Positions 21,617 through 33,905 of a DNA stretch of 64,000 bases are shown piece by piece. Source of the stretch: Thereva unica (Eukaryota > Arthropoda > Insecta > Diptera > Therevidae); assembly GCA_949987705.1 (NCBI GenBank), contig CATLJY010000183.1, positions 51,369 to 115,368 on the forward strand. Reading direction: 5' to 3'. Position numbers and translations under genes: made by a program. Under the pieces are notes generated by a model that saw nothing but the letters and a program-made list of their open reading frames with translations, was not told where the DNA came from and did not search any database. Each line of letters begins with the position of its first letter. The first letter of the stretch is position 1.

Positions 21617-24600
21617 ACTAGCATAAAACCCGCGTGCCTTGCAACGCCTTTAAAAACTGTTTATTATGTGCAATGTTTTCCTTAAAAAAAACCAACAAAA
21701 AAGTCAGCTGTTATTATCCCTAAAAAGGGTTTATTATAGTGCATTTTTTTAATAAATATGGTAAACAAATTGCTGCGAATATCACCTCTGCTCAACAAAT
21801 CTGCAAGTTTTGAAGCAGAGATTGGCACGTATATGTCATCAAGAAAAGTGACATTTTAGGGTTTGACGAACGTTCGTTAAGTTTGTTCGCCTATTTACGT
21901 GGATGTAAGAAATTATGAAGCAATCACAAATGAATATTAAATAAAGTGAATTTCGAGTCATTCATTTCTACGTGATTATAGGGATACACTGTCAAAATTT
22001 CAGCCCTTCAGCTTCAGAGGTTTGGGCTAACCCCATTTCATCCCCTTTGGGGGTGCATTTCGAGTAATGTCCACGTCATTATAGGGATGCACTGTCCAAA
22101 TTTCAACCCTGTAGCTCCAGTAGTTTGGTAACCCCATTTCACCCCTTTAGGGGATGAATTTCGAAAAATCGCTTCTTAGTAAATGTCCACTTCATTATAA
22201 ATATGCACTGTCAAAATTTAAGCCGTTTAGCTCCAGCGGTTTGGCTTAGCCCCATTTACAGGGGATGAATTTCGAAAAATCGTTTCTTAATGGATGTCCA
22301 CGTCATTAAGGGGATGCACTGTTCAAAATTTCAGCCCTATAGCTCCAGCGGTTTGGGTAAACCCCATTTCACCCTCTTAGGGGATAAATTTCGAAAAATT
22401 GCCTTATAGTGGATGTTCACTCCATTATAGGGATGCACTATTAAAATTCCAGCCCTATAACTTTAGCGGTTTGGATAAACCCCGTTTCACCCCCTTAGGG
22501 GATGAAATTTGAAAAATCGCTTCTTAGTGGATGTTCACGCCATTATAAGGATGCACTGTCAAAATTTCAGCCCTATAGCTCCAGCGGTTTGGGTAAACCC
22601 CATTTCACCCCCTTAGGGGATAAATTTCGAAAAATCGCCTTATAGTGGATGTCCACGCCATTATAGGGAGGCACTGTCCAAACTTCAGTTTTATAGCTTT
22701 AGCGGTTTGTAAAAACCCTATTTCACACCCTTAGGGGATGAATTTCGAAAAATCGCTCTTTAGTGGATGTAAACGTCATTATAGGGATGCACTGTCCAAA
22801 TGTCAGCCCTATAGCTTTAGCGGTTTGTAAAAACCCCATTGCACACCCTTAGGGGATAAATTTTGAAAAATCGCTTCTTAGTGGATGTTCACGCCATTAT
22901 AGGGATGCACTGTCAAAATTTCAGCCCTATAGTTCCAGCGGTGTGGGTAAACCCCATTTCACCCCCTTAGGGGATGAATTTCGAAAAATCGCTTCTTAAT
23001 GGATGTCCACGCCATTATAGGGATGCACTGTCAAAATTTCAGCCTTATAGCTTTAGCGGTTTGTAAAAACCCCATTTCACACCCTTAGGGGATGAATTTC
23101 GAAAAATCGCTCTCTAGTGGATGTCCACGTAATTATAGGGATGCACTGTTAAAATTTCAACCCTATAGCTCCAGCGGTTTGGATAAACCCCATTTCACAC
23201 CCTTAGGGGATGAATTTTGAAAAATCGCTTTTTAGTGGATGTCCACGTCATTATAGGGATACACTGTTAAAATTTCAACCCTATAGCTCCAGCGGTTTGG
23301 ATAAACCCTATTTCACCCGCTTAAGGGATGAATTTCGAAAAATCGCTTTATAGTGGATGTCCACTCCATTATAGGGATGCACTGTCCAAATTTCAGCCCT
23401 ATAGCTTTAGCGGTTTGTAAAAACCCTATTTCACACCCTTAGGGGATGAATTTTGAAAAATCGCTCTTTAGTGGATTACTGGATGTAAACGTCATTATAG
23501 GGATGCACTGTCAAAATTTCAGCCCTATAGTTCCAGCGGTGTGGGTAAACCCCATTTCACCCCCTTAGGGGATGAATTTCGAAAAATTGCTTCTTAGTGG
23601 ATGTCCACGCCATTATAGGGATGCACTGTCAAAATTTCAGCCCTATAGCTTTAGCGGTTTGTAAAAACCCCATTTCACACCCTTAGGGGATGAATTTCGA
23701 AAAATCGAGGGATGCACTGTTAAAATTTCAACCCTATAGCTCCAGCGGTTTGGATAAACCCTATTTCACCCGCTTAAGGGATGAATTTCGAGAAATCGCT
23801 TTATAGTGGATGTCCACTCCATTATAGGGATGCACTGTCCAAATTTCAGCCCTATAGCTTTAGCGGTTTGTAAAAACCCTATTTCACACCCTTAGGGGAT
23901 GAATTTTGAAAAATCGCTCTTTAGTGGATTACTGGATGTAAACGTCATTATAGGGATGCACTGTCAAAATTTCAGCCCTATAGCTTTAGCGGTTTGTAAA
24001 AACCCCATTTCACACCCTTAGGGGATGAATTTCGAAAAATCGCTCTTTAGTGGATGTCCACGTCATTATAGGGATCAACTGTTAAAATTTCAACCCTATA
24101 GCTCCAGCGGTTTGGATTAACCCCATTTCACCCCCTTAAGGGATGAATTTCGAAAAATCGCTTTGTAGCGGATGTCCACGCCATTATAGGGATGCACTGT
24201 CAAAATTTCAGCCCTATAGCTTTAGCGGTAAACCCCATTTCACACCCTTAGGGGATGAATTTCGAAAAATCGCTCTTTAGTGGATGTCCACGTCATTATA
24301 GGGATGCACTGTCAAAATTTCAGCCCTATAGCTCCAACGGTTTGGATAAACCTCATTTCACCCCCTTAGGGGATGAATTTCGAAAAATCGCTTTATAGTG
24401 GATGTCCACTCCATTATAGGGATGCACTGTCCAAATTTCAGCCCTATAGCTCCAGCGGTTTGGATAAACCCCATTTCACCCCCTTAGGGGATGAATTTCA
24501 AAAAATCGCTTTTTAGTGGATGTCCACGCCATTATAGGGATGCACTGTCAACATTTCAGCCCTTTAGCCCCAGCGGTTTAGGTTGTCTGTCAGTCAGTTA

Positions 24601-24785
24601 CTTTTTATACAATAGAGAAAAAAAGTAAAGATAAAAAATCCCCTTACAACTTATTGAACCCCATTTCACCCCCTTAAACCCTTTTTTTCTCCATAAAAAT
24701 TAGCCTATGTCCGTCTCCAAGGTCTAAACTATGTCTATAGCAAATTTCATCAAAATCGGTTTAGTGGTTTAGGCGTGAAAGCGTA

Positions 24786-24818
<33 letters not shown>

Positions 24819-24850
24819 GTTACTTTCGCATTTATAATATTAGTAAGGAT
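21617..24850 (+). mobile_element. E3 Helentron-like element, complete
   Basis: The most complete copy, with 5' tip ACTAGCATAAAACCCGCG, a unique head (21617-21975), an array (about 21975-24570) and a tail ending TTTATAATATTAGTAAGGAT at 24850. The head and much of the array are nearly identical to E1, including a rare TGGATTACTGGATG insertion variant found at about 3446 in E1 and twice in E3 (about 23475 and 23930). Non-coding. Confidence 0.85.
21975..24570 (+). repeat. Tandem array of ~118-bp monomers (E3)
   Basis: About 22 monomers of the same satellite as in E1, with the same two alternating variant types. Some monomers are deleted or fused, for example near 22060 and 23705. Confidence 0.93.
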
Positions 24851-26895
24851 TTAAATTTAAATATTAAATGGTATTATTTTAACAGTTATGCTTGTTAAAG
24901 CGGCTTTATTCTGGAACCGTACATAGGTAGTATTTGTAAATGAAACAAACACTTCTTTGTGTAACCATATTTATTCACAAAATCAAAAATTAAAAAATAT
25001 GAGGATCCACACACGAGTCTACAGAAACGAGACCGATTTGAAACTAGTTTGAACCTGGTAGCGTAGACTGTTATTGTCGGTTGGAAGCAATATCAAGCTT
25101 GTACTTGCGTGCATGTGTTGCATTCAGCGGTTCCATGATATGCGGAGAGTTTCCACCAACACTTAATTTTTTAGTTGCATTCCGTCCCGACATAACCCAA
25201 AAATCTAAGTAAGGATTGTATGATTGCGTACGCTGCGCTGTATCGAATGCGACAATATAGAAAAAGTTGGAAGTAGACCTATATTTGCGTTGCATGCATT
25301 CCATTCATGGAATTTTCCGTCAAGTCGCATTTGAATACATACTTGCAATAAAAGAAAGAGCGGCGCATTGAGTGAGCAAACGGAGCTAGTGCGACGTGCT
25401 CAAGGGGTGGGCGAACACTGCTATTCGCAGATCGCCTCGCTGACCTATGTATATGAACTGCGCAAATATGAACCGAAGAATTCGGCCTAATGTTCGGTTC
25501 GGTACATTTTTGACCGAATATTCGTATTCGGTTGAACGCATATTCGGCGCTTCTCTAATATTTATATGTTTTTAAAATATAAATTAATTCTAAAAATATA
25601 AATTATGAAAATAATTTTATATTATGTGATATTTCATAATTTAAATCTATATTAATAAAAGTGTTGTGAAGTCATTGCACATGCTCATTTTCTTTGCCCT
25701 TTCAATTATCCCACACGCGCATTTCAATATAATTTCCATGCGCATGTTGTTTTTTTTACTTTTTAATACTTACCATGCGCATTCCAATACTAATCTCCAT
25801 GCGCATGCCTTTTACTTTGTTTCCTGTATCAAATTACCTCCATTTAATACTTCATAAGTCTATTCTTTGTTCATTGTTCTATTCGCTTACTCTGCATTTC
25901 TATCTTACTTATTGCAAGTAAGCGATTATAACAATCAAGTGAGGCAAAAGCTCAATTTAGATTGGCAGTCGTTCTATATCCTCCAAGTCGGTTGGTTCGT
26001 TATTCAAACGAAGTTTTGTAATTAAAGTTTCAATAAATAAGTTTTGTAAAGTAACTTAAGTTTTCGTTTTTCACTTAAAGATCGAATTTAGTAATACCCC
26101 TTTTGTTATACAACAAAAGAAAGCATCTCAGAGAGGCCTGAAAAAAAAATACTGCCCGAAAAAAAAAAGTAAAACATCAAATACGGCAGCAAAAGTAGTA
26201 AAGCAAATTTTCTGAAACTGAGTTTTTATGATACGTTTCCGGTGGGTATACAAAGTAATAAAATTAACGGACTGTATTCCCTGGAAGTTTTTTACCTGTT
26301 TCATCTGTTCATCTGGGTTTTTGTTTTTTACGGTGAGTTATTAGGAAAGGGTGCAAAGCAATAAAAAAGAGGGATTTTCTTGTTGCATCTTGAATGAATT
26401 GGTAACATCAGATATGTTATGGTACAAGTATTTAAATATCAGTTATTTTAGAAATATCCTCAATTTAAAATTGAACACGCTGGTATTTGGTCAGTATCCG
26501 TACAAGTGTTATTTTTTTAAATAATTTTTTGGTTTTTTTATGTTATAGAAAAAAATTAACATTAGCCTGGTAGTGTTTGTTTTAATTTTTAAAAGTTTAA
26601 CAGTGCCAGTGTTTTTTTAAACAATTACAGTGTATTTGAGAAAGTAAGTACACTTTGGTTTGGTATATTCTTTTTAAATATTTTATTTTTATAATTGTAA
26701 TTTATTATTGTTGTTGTAGTATCAATCAGGCTGTATTCTTTGGCTCATTTGTTAATTTAGTTTATTATTATTTAGCTTATTTCGTTTATTATTATTTAGT
26801 TTATTATTGTTTAGCTTCCCCGTGAAAAAAACATAGTATTTGTGAATAGGTTCAGTTACTAGCGTTAGGTTTTTAATTTTTGGAGGAAATTCAAT
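24851..26895. other. AT-rich stretch without a recognisable gene
   Basis: About 2 kb. I see no supported coding region. A run with repeated CCGAATATTCG-like palindromes lies near 25475-25550. The sequence AGGGGTGGGCGAACACTG near 25402 is reminiscent of some hAT termini, but no partner end was found. The part from about 26100 may belong to the 5' end of the Helitron that follows. Confidence 0.4.
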
Positions 26896-28521
26896 ATGCC
26901 AACAACGAAAAGAAACTATGCGTCGCAAAGAAAAGCAAGAAGAGCAAGAGGCATAAGAATACAAGAAGCTGAAACTACACAAAATAGGGAATCTAGGTTA
27001 CGCCATAGCAGGGAAAGTGCAAAAAGAAGAAGAGGAGCTGAGAGTACACCTGACAAAGAATCAAGATTAGAATCTCACAGAGAAATCGCAAGAAGAAGAA
27101 GAGCATCTGAGAGTACGCTCGACAGACAATCAAGACTACAAAGCCAAAGCCAAATAGATAGAAGAAGAAGAGAATCGGAAGACAACCTTCTAAGAGAGGC
27201 GAAACGGAGACAGGACGCAGAGTCACATCGAAGCAGAAAAGAAGCTGAAGACAGCTCTGAAAGGGAGGCAAGACTTCATAAGAATGCACAAGTGCAAAGA
27301 AGAAGAAGAGAAGCTGAAGACACCTCTGAAAGAGAGGCGAGGCAGCAACAGGAGGCAGACTCACATCGAAGCAGAATAGAAGCTGAAGACAGCTCTGAAA
27401 GAGAGGCAAGACTGCCTAAGAATGCACAAGTGCAAAGAAGAAGAAGAGAAGCTGAAGACACCTCTGAAAGAGAGGCGAGACATCAACAGGACGCAGACTC
27501 ACATCGAAGCAGAAGAGAAGCTGAAGATAGCTCTGAAAGGGAGACAAGACTGCATAAGAATGCACAAATACAAAGAAGAAGAAGGGAAGCTGAAGACACC
27601 TCTGAAAGAGAGGCGAGACAGCAACAGGACGCAGACTCACATCGAAGCAGAAGAGAAGCTGAAGATAGCTCTGAAAGAGAGGCAAGACTGCATAAGAATG
27701 CAAAAATGCAAAGAAGAAGAGAAGCTGAAGACTTTCACTTTCTCTTCACTTTCACACCTCTGAAAGAGAGGCGAGACAGCAACAATATGCAGACTCACAT
27801 CAAAGCAGAAGAGAAGTTGAGGGCACCCTTGCAAGAGATGCGAGACAGCAGAGAAATAGAACTAGGACAGCTGCCGTTCGAGTTTCGTTGTGGAAAAGTT
27901 TTAAAAATCAGGCCTTTAACCATAGCCCATCAGCAGATTATGCCTCTGATCCTGCATGCATGATAGGGTCAATGTGAATCTCGTGCCAGCATTGTGAGGC
28001 AAAGATATGGAAAGGAAAAACTGAAAGTATGTGTTGTAGTGGAGGTAAGGTTCGACTGCCGCCATTACTTGATCCTCCTGAGCCCCTACGAGCTTTTCTC
28101 GAAGGAAATTCGAGAGAAGCAAAGCATTTTCAGTCCAATATGAGAAAATACAACTCATGTTTCCAAATGACGTCTTTCGGTAATACTAAGGAAATCCGAG
28201 AACCAGGATATATGCCAACATTTAAAGTTCAAGGTCAAGAATATCATCGTATCGGAAGTCTACACCGTCTACAAGATGAAGAGCCAAAATGCTTGCAAAT
28301 TTATTTTGTGGATGATAACGAACGGCAAGCTGGACAGCGTTGCAAAAATGTGACGCAAACAAGAGAAAGCATGGTACTTCAATTACAGGAAATGCTTCAT
28401 AATCTACGTCCGCAGTTTCAAATCAGCACTAAAATGAGACCTGAAATGAAATTGGTAATTTTGGCCGACAAAACACCTCCCGGTGAGCACGAGCGGCGGT
28501 TTAACACACCATCAGCAGCAG
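26896..28521 (+). pseudogene. Helitron N-terminal region, 5' part
   Basis: The start of a Helitron Rep-helicase gene, decayed. A first frame (26896-27963) encodes an arginine/glutamate-rich protein made of repeated units of about 24 residues containing RRRREAEDTSERE-like motifs, typical of the charged N-terminal repeats of Helitron proteins. A second frame from 28029 carries the domain upstream of Rep: CCSGGKVRLPPL, then RKYNSCFQMTSFG, an EYHRIGSL block and the PGEHERRFNTPSA segment. It ends where transposon D is inserted at 28522. The first frame is disturbed near 27733, where a short CACTTTCTCTTCACTTTCAC insertion appears. At least one frameshift separates the two frames. Confidence 0.82.
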
Positions 28522-29109
28522 CCCGCATAAAAATTTTAAGTACTGTTTTTCAGAACTGGAATTTCTTAACTCTATAGGAATTCTGTTAGTTTGAATTCAG
28601 GAAGAGTTCAGAATGAATTCCGAAAATTGTATTTGCGGTTAATGGTGGGGAGTATCTTACTATCGACACTGTTTAGAAACTCAAGCAGTATTAAGTTTCG
28701 TTCTACATATTTATTTTCCTTCTTTGTAAGCTGCATCAAATTCCAAAACTCGATCAGTATTCTATGTGTAGTACTAGAGTTTTGTTATTGCTCTAGTATT
28801 GTATTTCAGCGTAAAATGAAAAATTCCGAAATTCAGCAGTTATTCAGCACTCGTCTTACGTATTGCTGTCAGTTGTGGCGTAATTCCAACTTCCATGATT
28901 TCACATATTGTCCGTGCACTCTCTCTCTGGCTGCGGACGAGTACAGTATCAGTACCTAACAGCTTTCACTTTTGCTTTTTTTTCTTAAAACAAATTGTGA
29001 TGTGTAATTTTTCCTCATCTTTATTTAAAGTTAAAGTGCTATTTTGTCTTTCTTAAATATGAGTTTTTATTTAAGCTAAGCGTGAGCTTATTTTTATGAA
29101 TGAGTTCTT

Positions 29110-29570
29110 TTGAAAAAAAATTTATAAATAATTTTATTGGTGCGGAAAAAAGGAAATATAAGAATTAGACTCCGTCCATTTGCATCTTACTACATAATCC
29201 AATTTTTTCCGACTCATCCGTATTGTTGGATTATTCTTATATTTTCTTTTGAAAAAAAAAAAATTATAAATAATTTTATTGGTGCGGAAAAAAGGAAATA
29301 TAAGAATTAGACTCCGTCCATTTGCATCTTACTACATAATCCAATTTTTTCCGACTCATCCGTATTGTTGGATTATTCTTATATTTTCTTTTGAAAAAAA
29401 AAAAATATAAATAATTTTATTGGTGCGGAAAAAAGGAAATATAAGAATTAGACTCCGTCCATCTTGTTTTTTTCTATACGTGGAATCTTCTTGATGCCTT
29501 TTGCATCTTACTACATAATCCAATTTTTTCCGACTCATCCGTATTGTTGGATTATTCTTATATTTTCCCT
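29110..29570. repeat. Three-copy tandem repeat, ~140 bp
   Basis: Units begin near 29117, 29254 and 29395. Each contains GGTGCGGAAAAAAGGAAATA, an AGACTCCGTCCAT block and CCGTATTGTTGGATTATTC, with an internal inverted AAATATAAGAAT / ATTCTTATATTTT pair. The third unit has a ~36-bp insertion after GACTCCGTCCAT. It lies inside transposon D. Confidence 0.9.
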
Positions 29571-30614
29571 GAGTCAACAAATTTAACAATTTTACAAATT
29601 TGCTTTGGAGTTTTCCTTCATATTTCCTTTTATTCGTGTTTTTTTCATTTTTTTTATCTTTGAGTGATTTTTGTAAATTCTTCATTTCGATTGGAATCGA
29701 CCACATGTAATTAATTTTCCTACAATCAAAATTGTTTAAAGTGTTTGATGTTTCCGTATAACTTGTGATTAATTGGTGTTTTAATCTTTTTAACTGATAT
29801 TTTATCTTAAGTGAGCTACAGTATTTTTTTTTCAATCTTTTAATTTTTTAAAAAGAGAAAAATTTTGACAATTTTTTAATTTTTTAAATTTTATAATTTT
29901 TTAATAAGAAAATTTTCTTGTTCCTCTTCTTTAATGCTTAGAAAAGGAAATTAAGCTTTTTTCTTTTTGACTTAACATCCATTTTGCTATACATCTCGAT
30001 GCACTCGGCATCGTGTTTTTAAATTCAAAGTTCTATTTCAAAATTTTTGAACCACCTGAAATCACTTAGCATCTTCTTAAATTCAATGTCATTAATGTAT
30101 AAATTTGTTTGTACTTAATTTCCTTCTCTTCGTGCTTTCCTTAACTTACTCATCTAAACGCCCATACAATGATAAATATTCAAACCTAGTAATCTTTTTG
30201 TACTCATTCTAAATTTTATTACCTCTTAGATTATTTTTTTGTTTTAGTTTTTATTAATATATTCTATCACTCATCATTTCATGTTTCTTTGTTTTAAGTT
30301 AAAGTTGTAAATGAGAAATTCTTACTTCCTTGCTTATCATAGATGACAATGTTTACTTGTGTTCTAACTCTCTGGATTTTCTTTACTGGTACGTCCTAGT
30401 CTGAAGGTTTTTACAATTCAGCTCAAAACTTGTTTTTTAAAGTCTAACAATTGTTTGCCACCTCTCTGCATCTTTTTGTTACCACCAAATTCTGTTTTGT
30501 TTCTGTTCTCCCCCAGTATATACTCCCAATTTCTAGGCTCTCCTTGTTCACCCTTAACTATCGCCTTTTTAGCTAGAGGAGTGACATCACCCCTGATTTT
30601 TCTTAACTTTCTAC

Positions 30615-31066
30615 AGTATTACACCCTGCAACTAATTTGGAAATTATTAATAGTGTACAGTGTCAAGGATGGAAAAAATAAGTCTAGCTCCGTTGGGAAG
30701 GTTAAAAAAAAATTCATATCGACATCAGCGACAAGATCATCGAACAGATTGAGTGTCAAACCTGTAGATACCAGTTTTCGGGCCTCATCGGTCAAAGAAT
30801 CGAAAGTTAAAAAATGCTCTTCTACAAAGGAACCAGAAATTTTAAAGGGTAGCACATCAACTATAAATTCCTTGTCCCCAGTGGCAGAAAGAACAGAGAA
30901 AACCTCCCCTCCTCTCAATAGGTCGGTAACTCCTAACGCTGATGTTACTTCCACCCCTCCTGGCTCTGTATCAGCTAATAGACTACTTGAAGTTTTGACC
31001 CCGTTTGACTTAGAAAATATCCGTGTACTAGCAAACTTCCTTACCGAAGCAAAGATATCGATTTAA
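30615..31066 (+). CDS. Possible exon: Ser/Thr/Lys-rich ORF of unknown function
   Basis: A 203-codon open frame reaches 31066. The part after an acceptor-like TTTCTACAG (30606-30614) looks most like protein: lysine/serine/threonine-rich and ending in a leucine-rich segment. It has no family I recognise. It lies in transposon D upstream of the DUF4806 gene and on the same strand. It could be a coding exon of that gene or of a third gene, or part of a non-LTR retrotransposon fragment ending near 31432. Codon bias and an upstream start are not evident, so support is weak. Confidence 0.25.
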
Positions 31067-31199
31067 TGAGAGAATGAACTACTTCCTTTGTTTTACTAAT
31101 CTAATTCTTGTACTGAACTACATTTCTGAGTGTGGAACTATGAATTTCTTTTCCTCAATATGTAAGCTTACTGTACTATATTTAGATTAAGCTTCCTAT

Positions 31200-31432
31200 C
31201 TTTGTATCTAACTTATTATGTAATTGACGACAAGCCCTCCTGCTTTGGCCGGCGGTACGGGACGGATTACCCAGAGAGAGAGAGAGAGTTTTAATTGTTT
31301 TTCGGCCATTAAAAAGTAAATATCCCAGTATCTTGGTCTATACATATATAGCTGCAAGGCTGTACCAGTAAAAAATCCGGACTAGGGGTTCACTAGCTTT
31401 TGCTAGTAAAGGAACAAACAACAATAACAACA
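31200..31432 (+). repeat. Possible retroposon 3' end
   Basis: A GC-richer block (CTTTGGCCGGCGGTACGGGA near 31242), an (AG)n run at about 31273-31289, a perfect ACTAGC-TTTT-GCTAGT hairpin near 31391-31406, and an AACAACAATAACAAC tail near 31418. The tail looks like a LINE/SINE 3' end. No second copy is in the window, so this is tentative. Confidence 0.35.
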
Positions 31433-31475
31433 TATTGTCCGTGATTACATACAAGGTAATAGTGTTATTATAATT

Positions 31476-32806
31476 ATGGTATTTGCGGTGTACGAATTCC
31501 AAGAAGACAAGTGCATTATGGCTTTACCCATATCATGGGTTAAAAACAATAAAGTAAGGTTTTAGAATAATTTGGTTTTTTATAAATTAGAAATATGATT
31601 TTTTTCTGTGTAGGCTCCATTTGCAGCTTGTGCACGGAAGTATATAAAAAGAAATAGAGACCCACAACCAAACTGGCCAAGATATGAAATTAAAAAAATT
31701 GATGATAAAATTTATAGTAAGTATGTTTTTAATTGTAGAAATTATATGAACAAATATAATATGTATATGAATGTTATTTTTAATAATGTCTTTCCATAGC
31801 TACCTATGCAGCTGCCCTACAAGCAGAAAAAATATTAAGTGAAAAAACTGAGATTGATTCTTCAGACTACATGGAATGCACAATCGGTGCCCGTAAGATA
31901 GTGAAAAGACGTAATAATTTACCTTCACAGCCTCCCACATCACCGCAGGTTAGTGATGAAAACGACAGTTTTGATGAGTTACCATCTGTCCCTGTCAAAA
32001 GAATGATATCATGTCATAACGCTGAAGATTTATTTAAATCTGTCTCTAATTTCTCGACCTACACTGGTAAGTTTAACTGATATTAAAAAAATGATTATAA
32101 TAAAACTTAAAATTTTTTATGAGTAGTACCAAGTTCTGGAGATAAAGTTCAAAATGAATTATTAGTAGAAGAAAATATAGCTACCGAAGTTCTTCAAGCG
32201 CAAAATGAAATAGAACGTGCAGAAATCGTACACGAACAAGATGAAGCATCAGATGTTCTCTTAGTTCAAAGTCAAAACTATACTGATTATCCCAATTCGG
32301 ATTTTAATTCAAATTTATCAGAGCAAACTGTTGTATCCATACTTTCTCCAGATACTATGACTGAAACTATAAGAAATGTGTTGAGAGAGGAATTGGATAA
32401 ATTCAAAAAAGACATATTACATACTATTAACAGAGGAAACACATCTGAAATTAATGATGTAACATTTCGTTATAGAGAATTTGAAACTAAGGAAAATTTT
32501 CCTCTGCATACTGTTGAAGAATTGCAAAACTTCGATGAAAAACTGAAGGCTAATGTGGAGCTTCAAAAAAAATTTGTAAGTTTTTAACTTCTTAACATGC
32601 TTGAAACCTTATCTGCATTTGATAAATCATTGCATTATTTTCCAGAAATATTATATTCGGCAAATAGGAGGAATAAGTATAAAAGACAATTTAAGACTTT
32701 TAAGCAGAATGTACAGTTTAGAACTGCAAGGTAAAATTTCTTACACTGGACGAGAAAAACAAAAATTTGCTGTAAAGGAGTTAGATCATATTAAAATATT
32801 AATAGG

Positions 32807-32879
<73 letters not shown>

Positions 32880-33087
32880 TTATTTATATATATATAAATG
32901 TCATAAAATTATATAGTATTATTATATTACTTTTATTTTAGAAACTCTGATTGATATGTACAACTTGACCGAAAGAGACGTTATAATATACGTGCAAAGA
33001 TATCTACACCAAACTTGTGATAGAATCAAAGCAGCGAACAAAAAGAAGTCTGTGGAAAATGCAACTTTGGGTCCAATGAGTCAATAA
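31476..33087 (+). CDS. DUF4806-domain protein, six exons
   Basis: Exons read as 31476-31553, 31614-31716, 31800-32066, 32127-32575, 32646-32805 and 32942-33087. All five introns start GT and end AG, and the phases agree, giving a 400-residue protein. The N-terminus (FAVYEF...ALPISWV, then PNWPRYEIKKI and a Y..YAAALQAE block) and the C-terminal domain (FPLHTVEELQNFDEKL, IRQIGGISIKDNLRLL, YTGREKQKFAVKEL) match the layout of insect DUF4806 proteins. Their molecular function is unknown to me; they are often found in transposon-rich contexts. The last intron holds a (TA)n microsatellite. The gene is divergent in orientation to the transposase of the same transposon. An additional upstream exon is possible. 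Confidence 0.8.
32808..32873. repeat. (TA)n microsatellite in the last intron
   Basis: About 33 TA dinucleotides directly after the donor site of exon 5. A second, shorter (TA)n lies at about 33451-33494 in the duplicated copy. Confidence 0.97.
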
Positions 33088-33189
33088 TTCGAATAAGCAT
33101 CATATTTTATATATTATTCTTAACTTTGTTTACATAATTTGAATATCAATGAAAAAAACAAAATGAAAATGAAAACAATGAATTTCAAA

Positions 33190-33444
33190 TGGGGAGCTTC
33201 AAATTTGTAAGTATTTAACTTCTTAACATGCTTGAAACCTTATCTGCATTTGATAAATCATTGCACTATTTTCCAGAAATATTATATTCGGCAAATAGGA
33301 GGAATAAGTATAAAAGACAATTTAAGACTTTTAAGCAGAATGTACAGTTTAGCACTGCAAGGTAAAATTTCTTACACTGGACGAGAAAAACAAAAATTTT
33401 GCTGTAAAGGAGTTAGATCATATTAAAATATTAATAGGTATGTA

Positions 33445-33498
<54 letters not shown>

Positions 33499-33740
33499 GT
33501 CATAAAATTATATAGCATTATTATATTACTTTTATTTTAGAAACTCTGATTGATATGTACAACTTGACCGAAAGAGACGTTATAATATACGTGCAAAGAT
33601 ATCTACACCAAACTTGTGAGAGAATCAAAGCAGCGAACAAAAAGAAGTCTGCGGAAAATGCAACTTCGGGTCCAATGAGTCAATAATTCGAATAAGCATC
33701 ATATTTTATATATTATTCTTAACTTTGTTTACATAATTTG
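33190..33740 (+). pseudogene. Tandem duplicate of the last DUF4806 exons
   Basis: This repeats about 32552-33140: the end of exon 4 with its donor, the intron, exon 5, the (TA)n intron and exon 6 with the stop codon and downstream flank. The copies are nearly identical. The second has an extra T in exon 5 (ACAAAAATTTTGCTG instead of ACAAAAATTTGCTG), which breaks the frame, and a truncated remnant of exon 4. It is either a dead duplicate or an alternative 3' end. The first copy keeps a full frame. Confidence 0.85.
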
Positions 33741-33905
33741 AAATTGAATTGTTTTCGTTTTGAAAAAATGTTTTTATTAATATTATCTACATTTTCAATA
33801 TTACTTCTACTTCCATACTTAGTATTACATTAATATTCGTTTCATACTGATATTTTATATGATATGTTATTAATGAACAATTTTTTTTTTGAAAAATATA
33901 TTTTT

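Noticed and set aside
25071..25304. 77-aa minus-strand ORF
   Set aside because: No recognisable domain, no splice or promoter context, and no second copy to support conservation.
25402..25560. hAT-like terminus AGGGGTGGGCGAACACTG
   Set aside because: Only one possible end was seen, with no inverted partner, 8-bp duplication or transposase nearby.
26993..27834. Several phenylalanine/leucine/serine-rich minus-strand ORFs
   Set aside because: Antisense shadows of the Helitron charged repeat region; the composition is explained by the opposite strand.
29356..29835. 159-aa lysine-rich minus-strand ORF in transposon D
   Set aside because: Half of it runs through the ~140-bp tandem repeats and the rest is low complexity. 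A hidden exon cannot be excluded, but there is no positive evidence.
31391..31406. ACTAGC-TTTT-GCTAGT hairpin as a Helitron 3' end or terminator
   Set aside because: No CTRR terminus follows at the expected distance, and it lies inside transposon D far from the Helitron ends.
32601..32897. 98-aa ORF ending in a long tyrosine-isoleucine run
   Set aside because: A read-through of DUF4806 exon 5 into the (TA)n intron; the splice sites give a better model.
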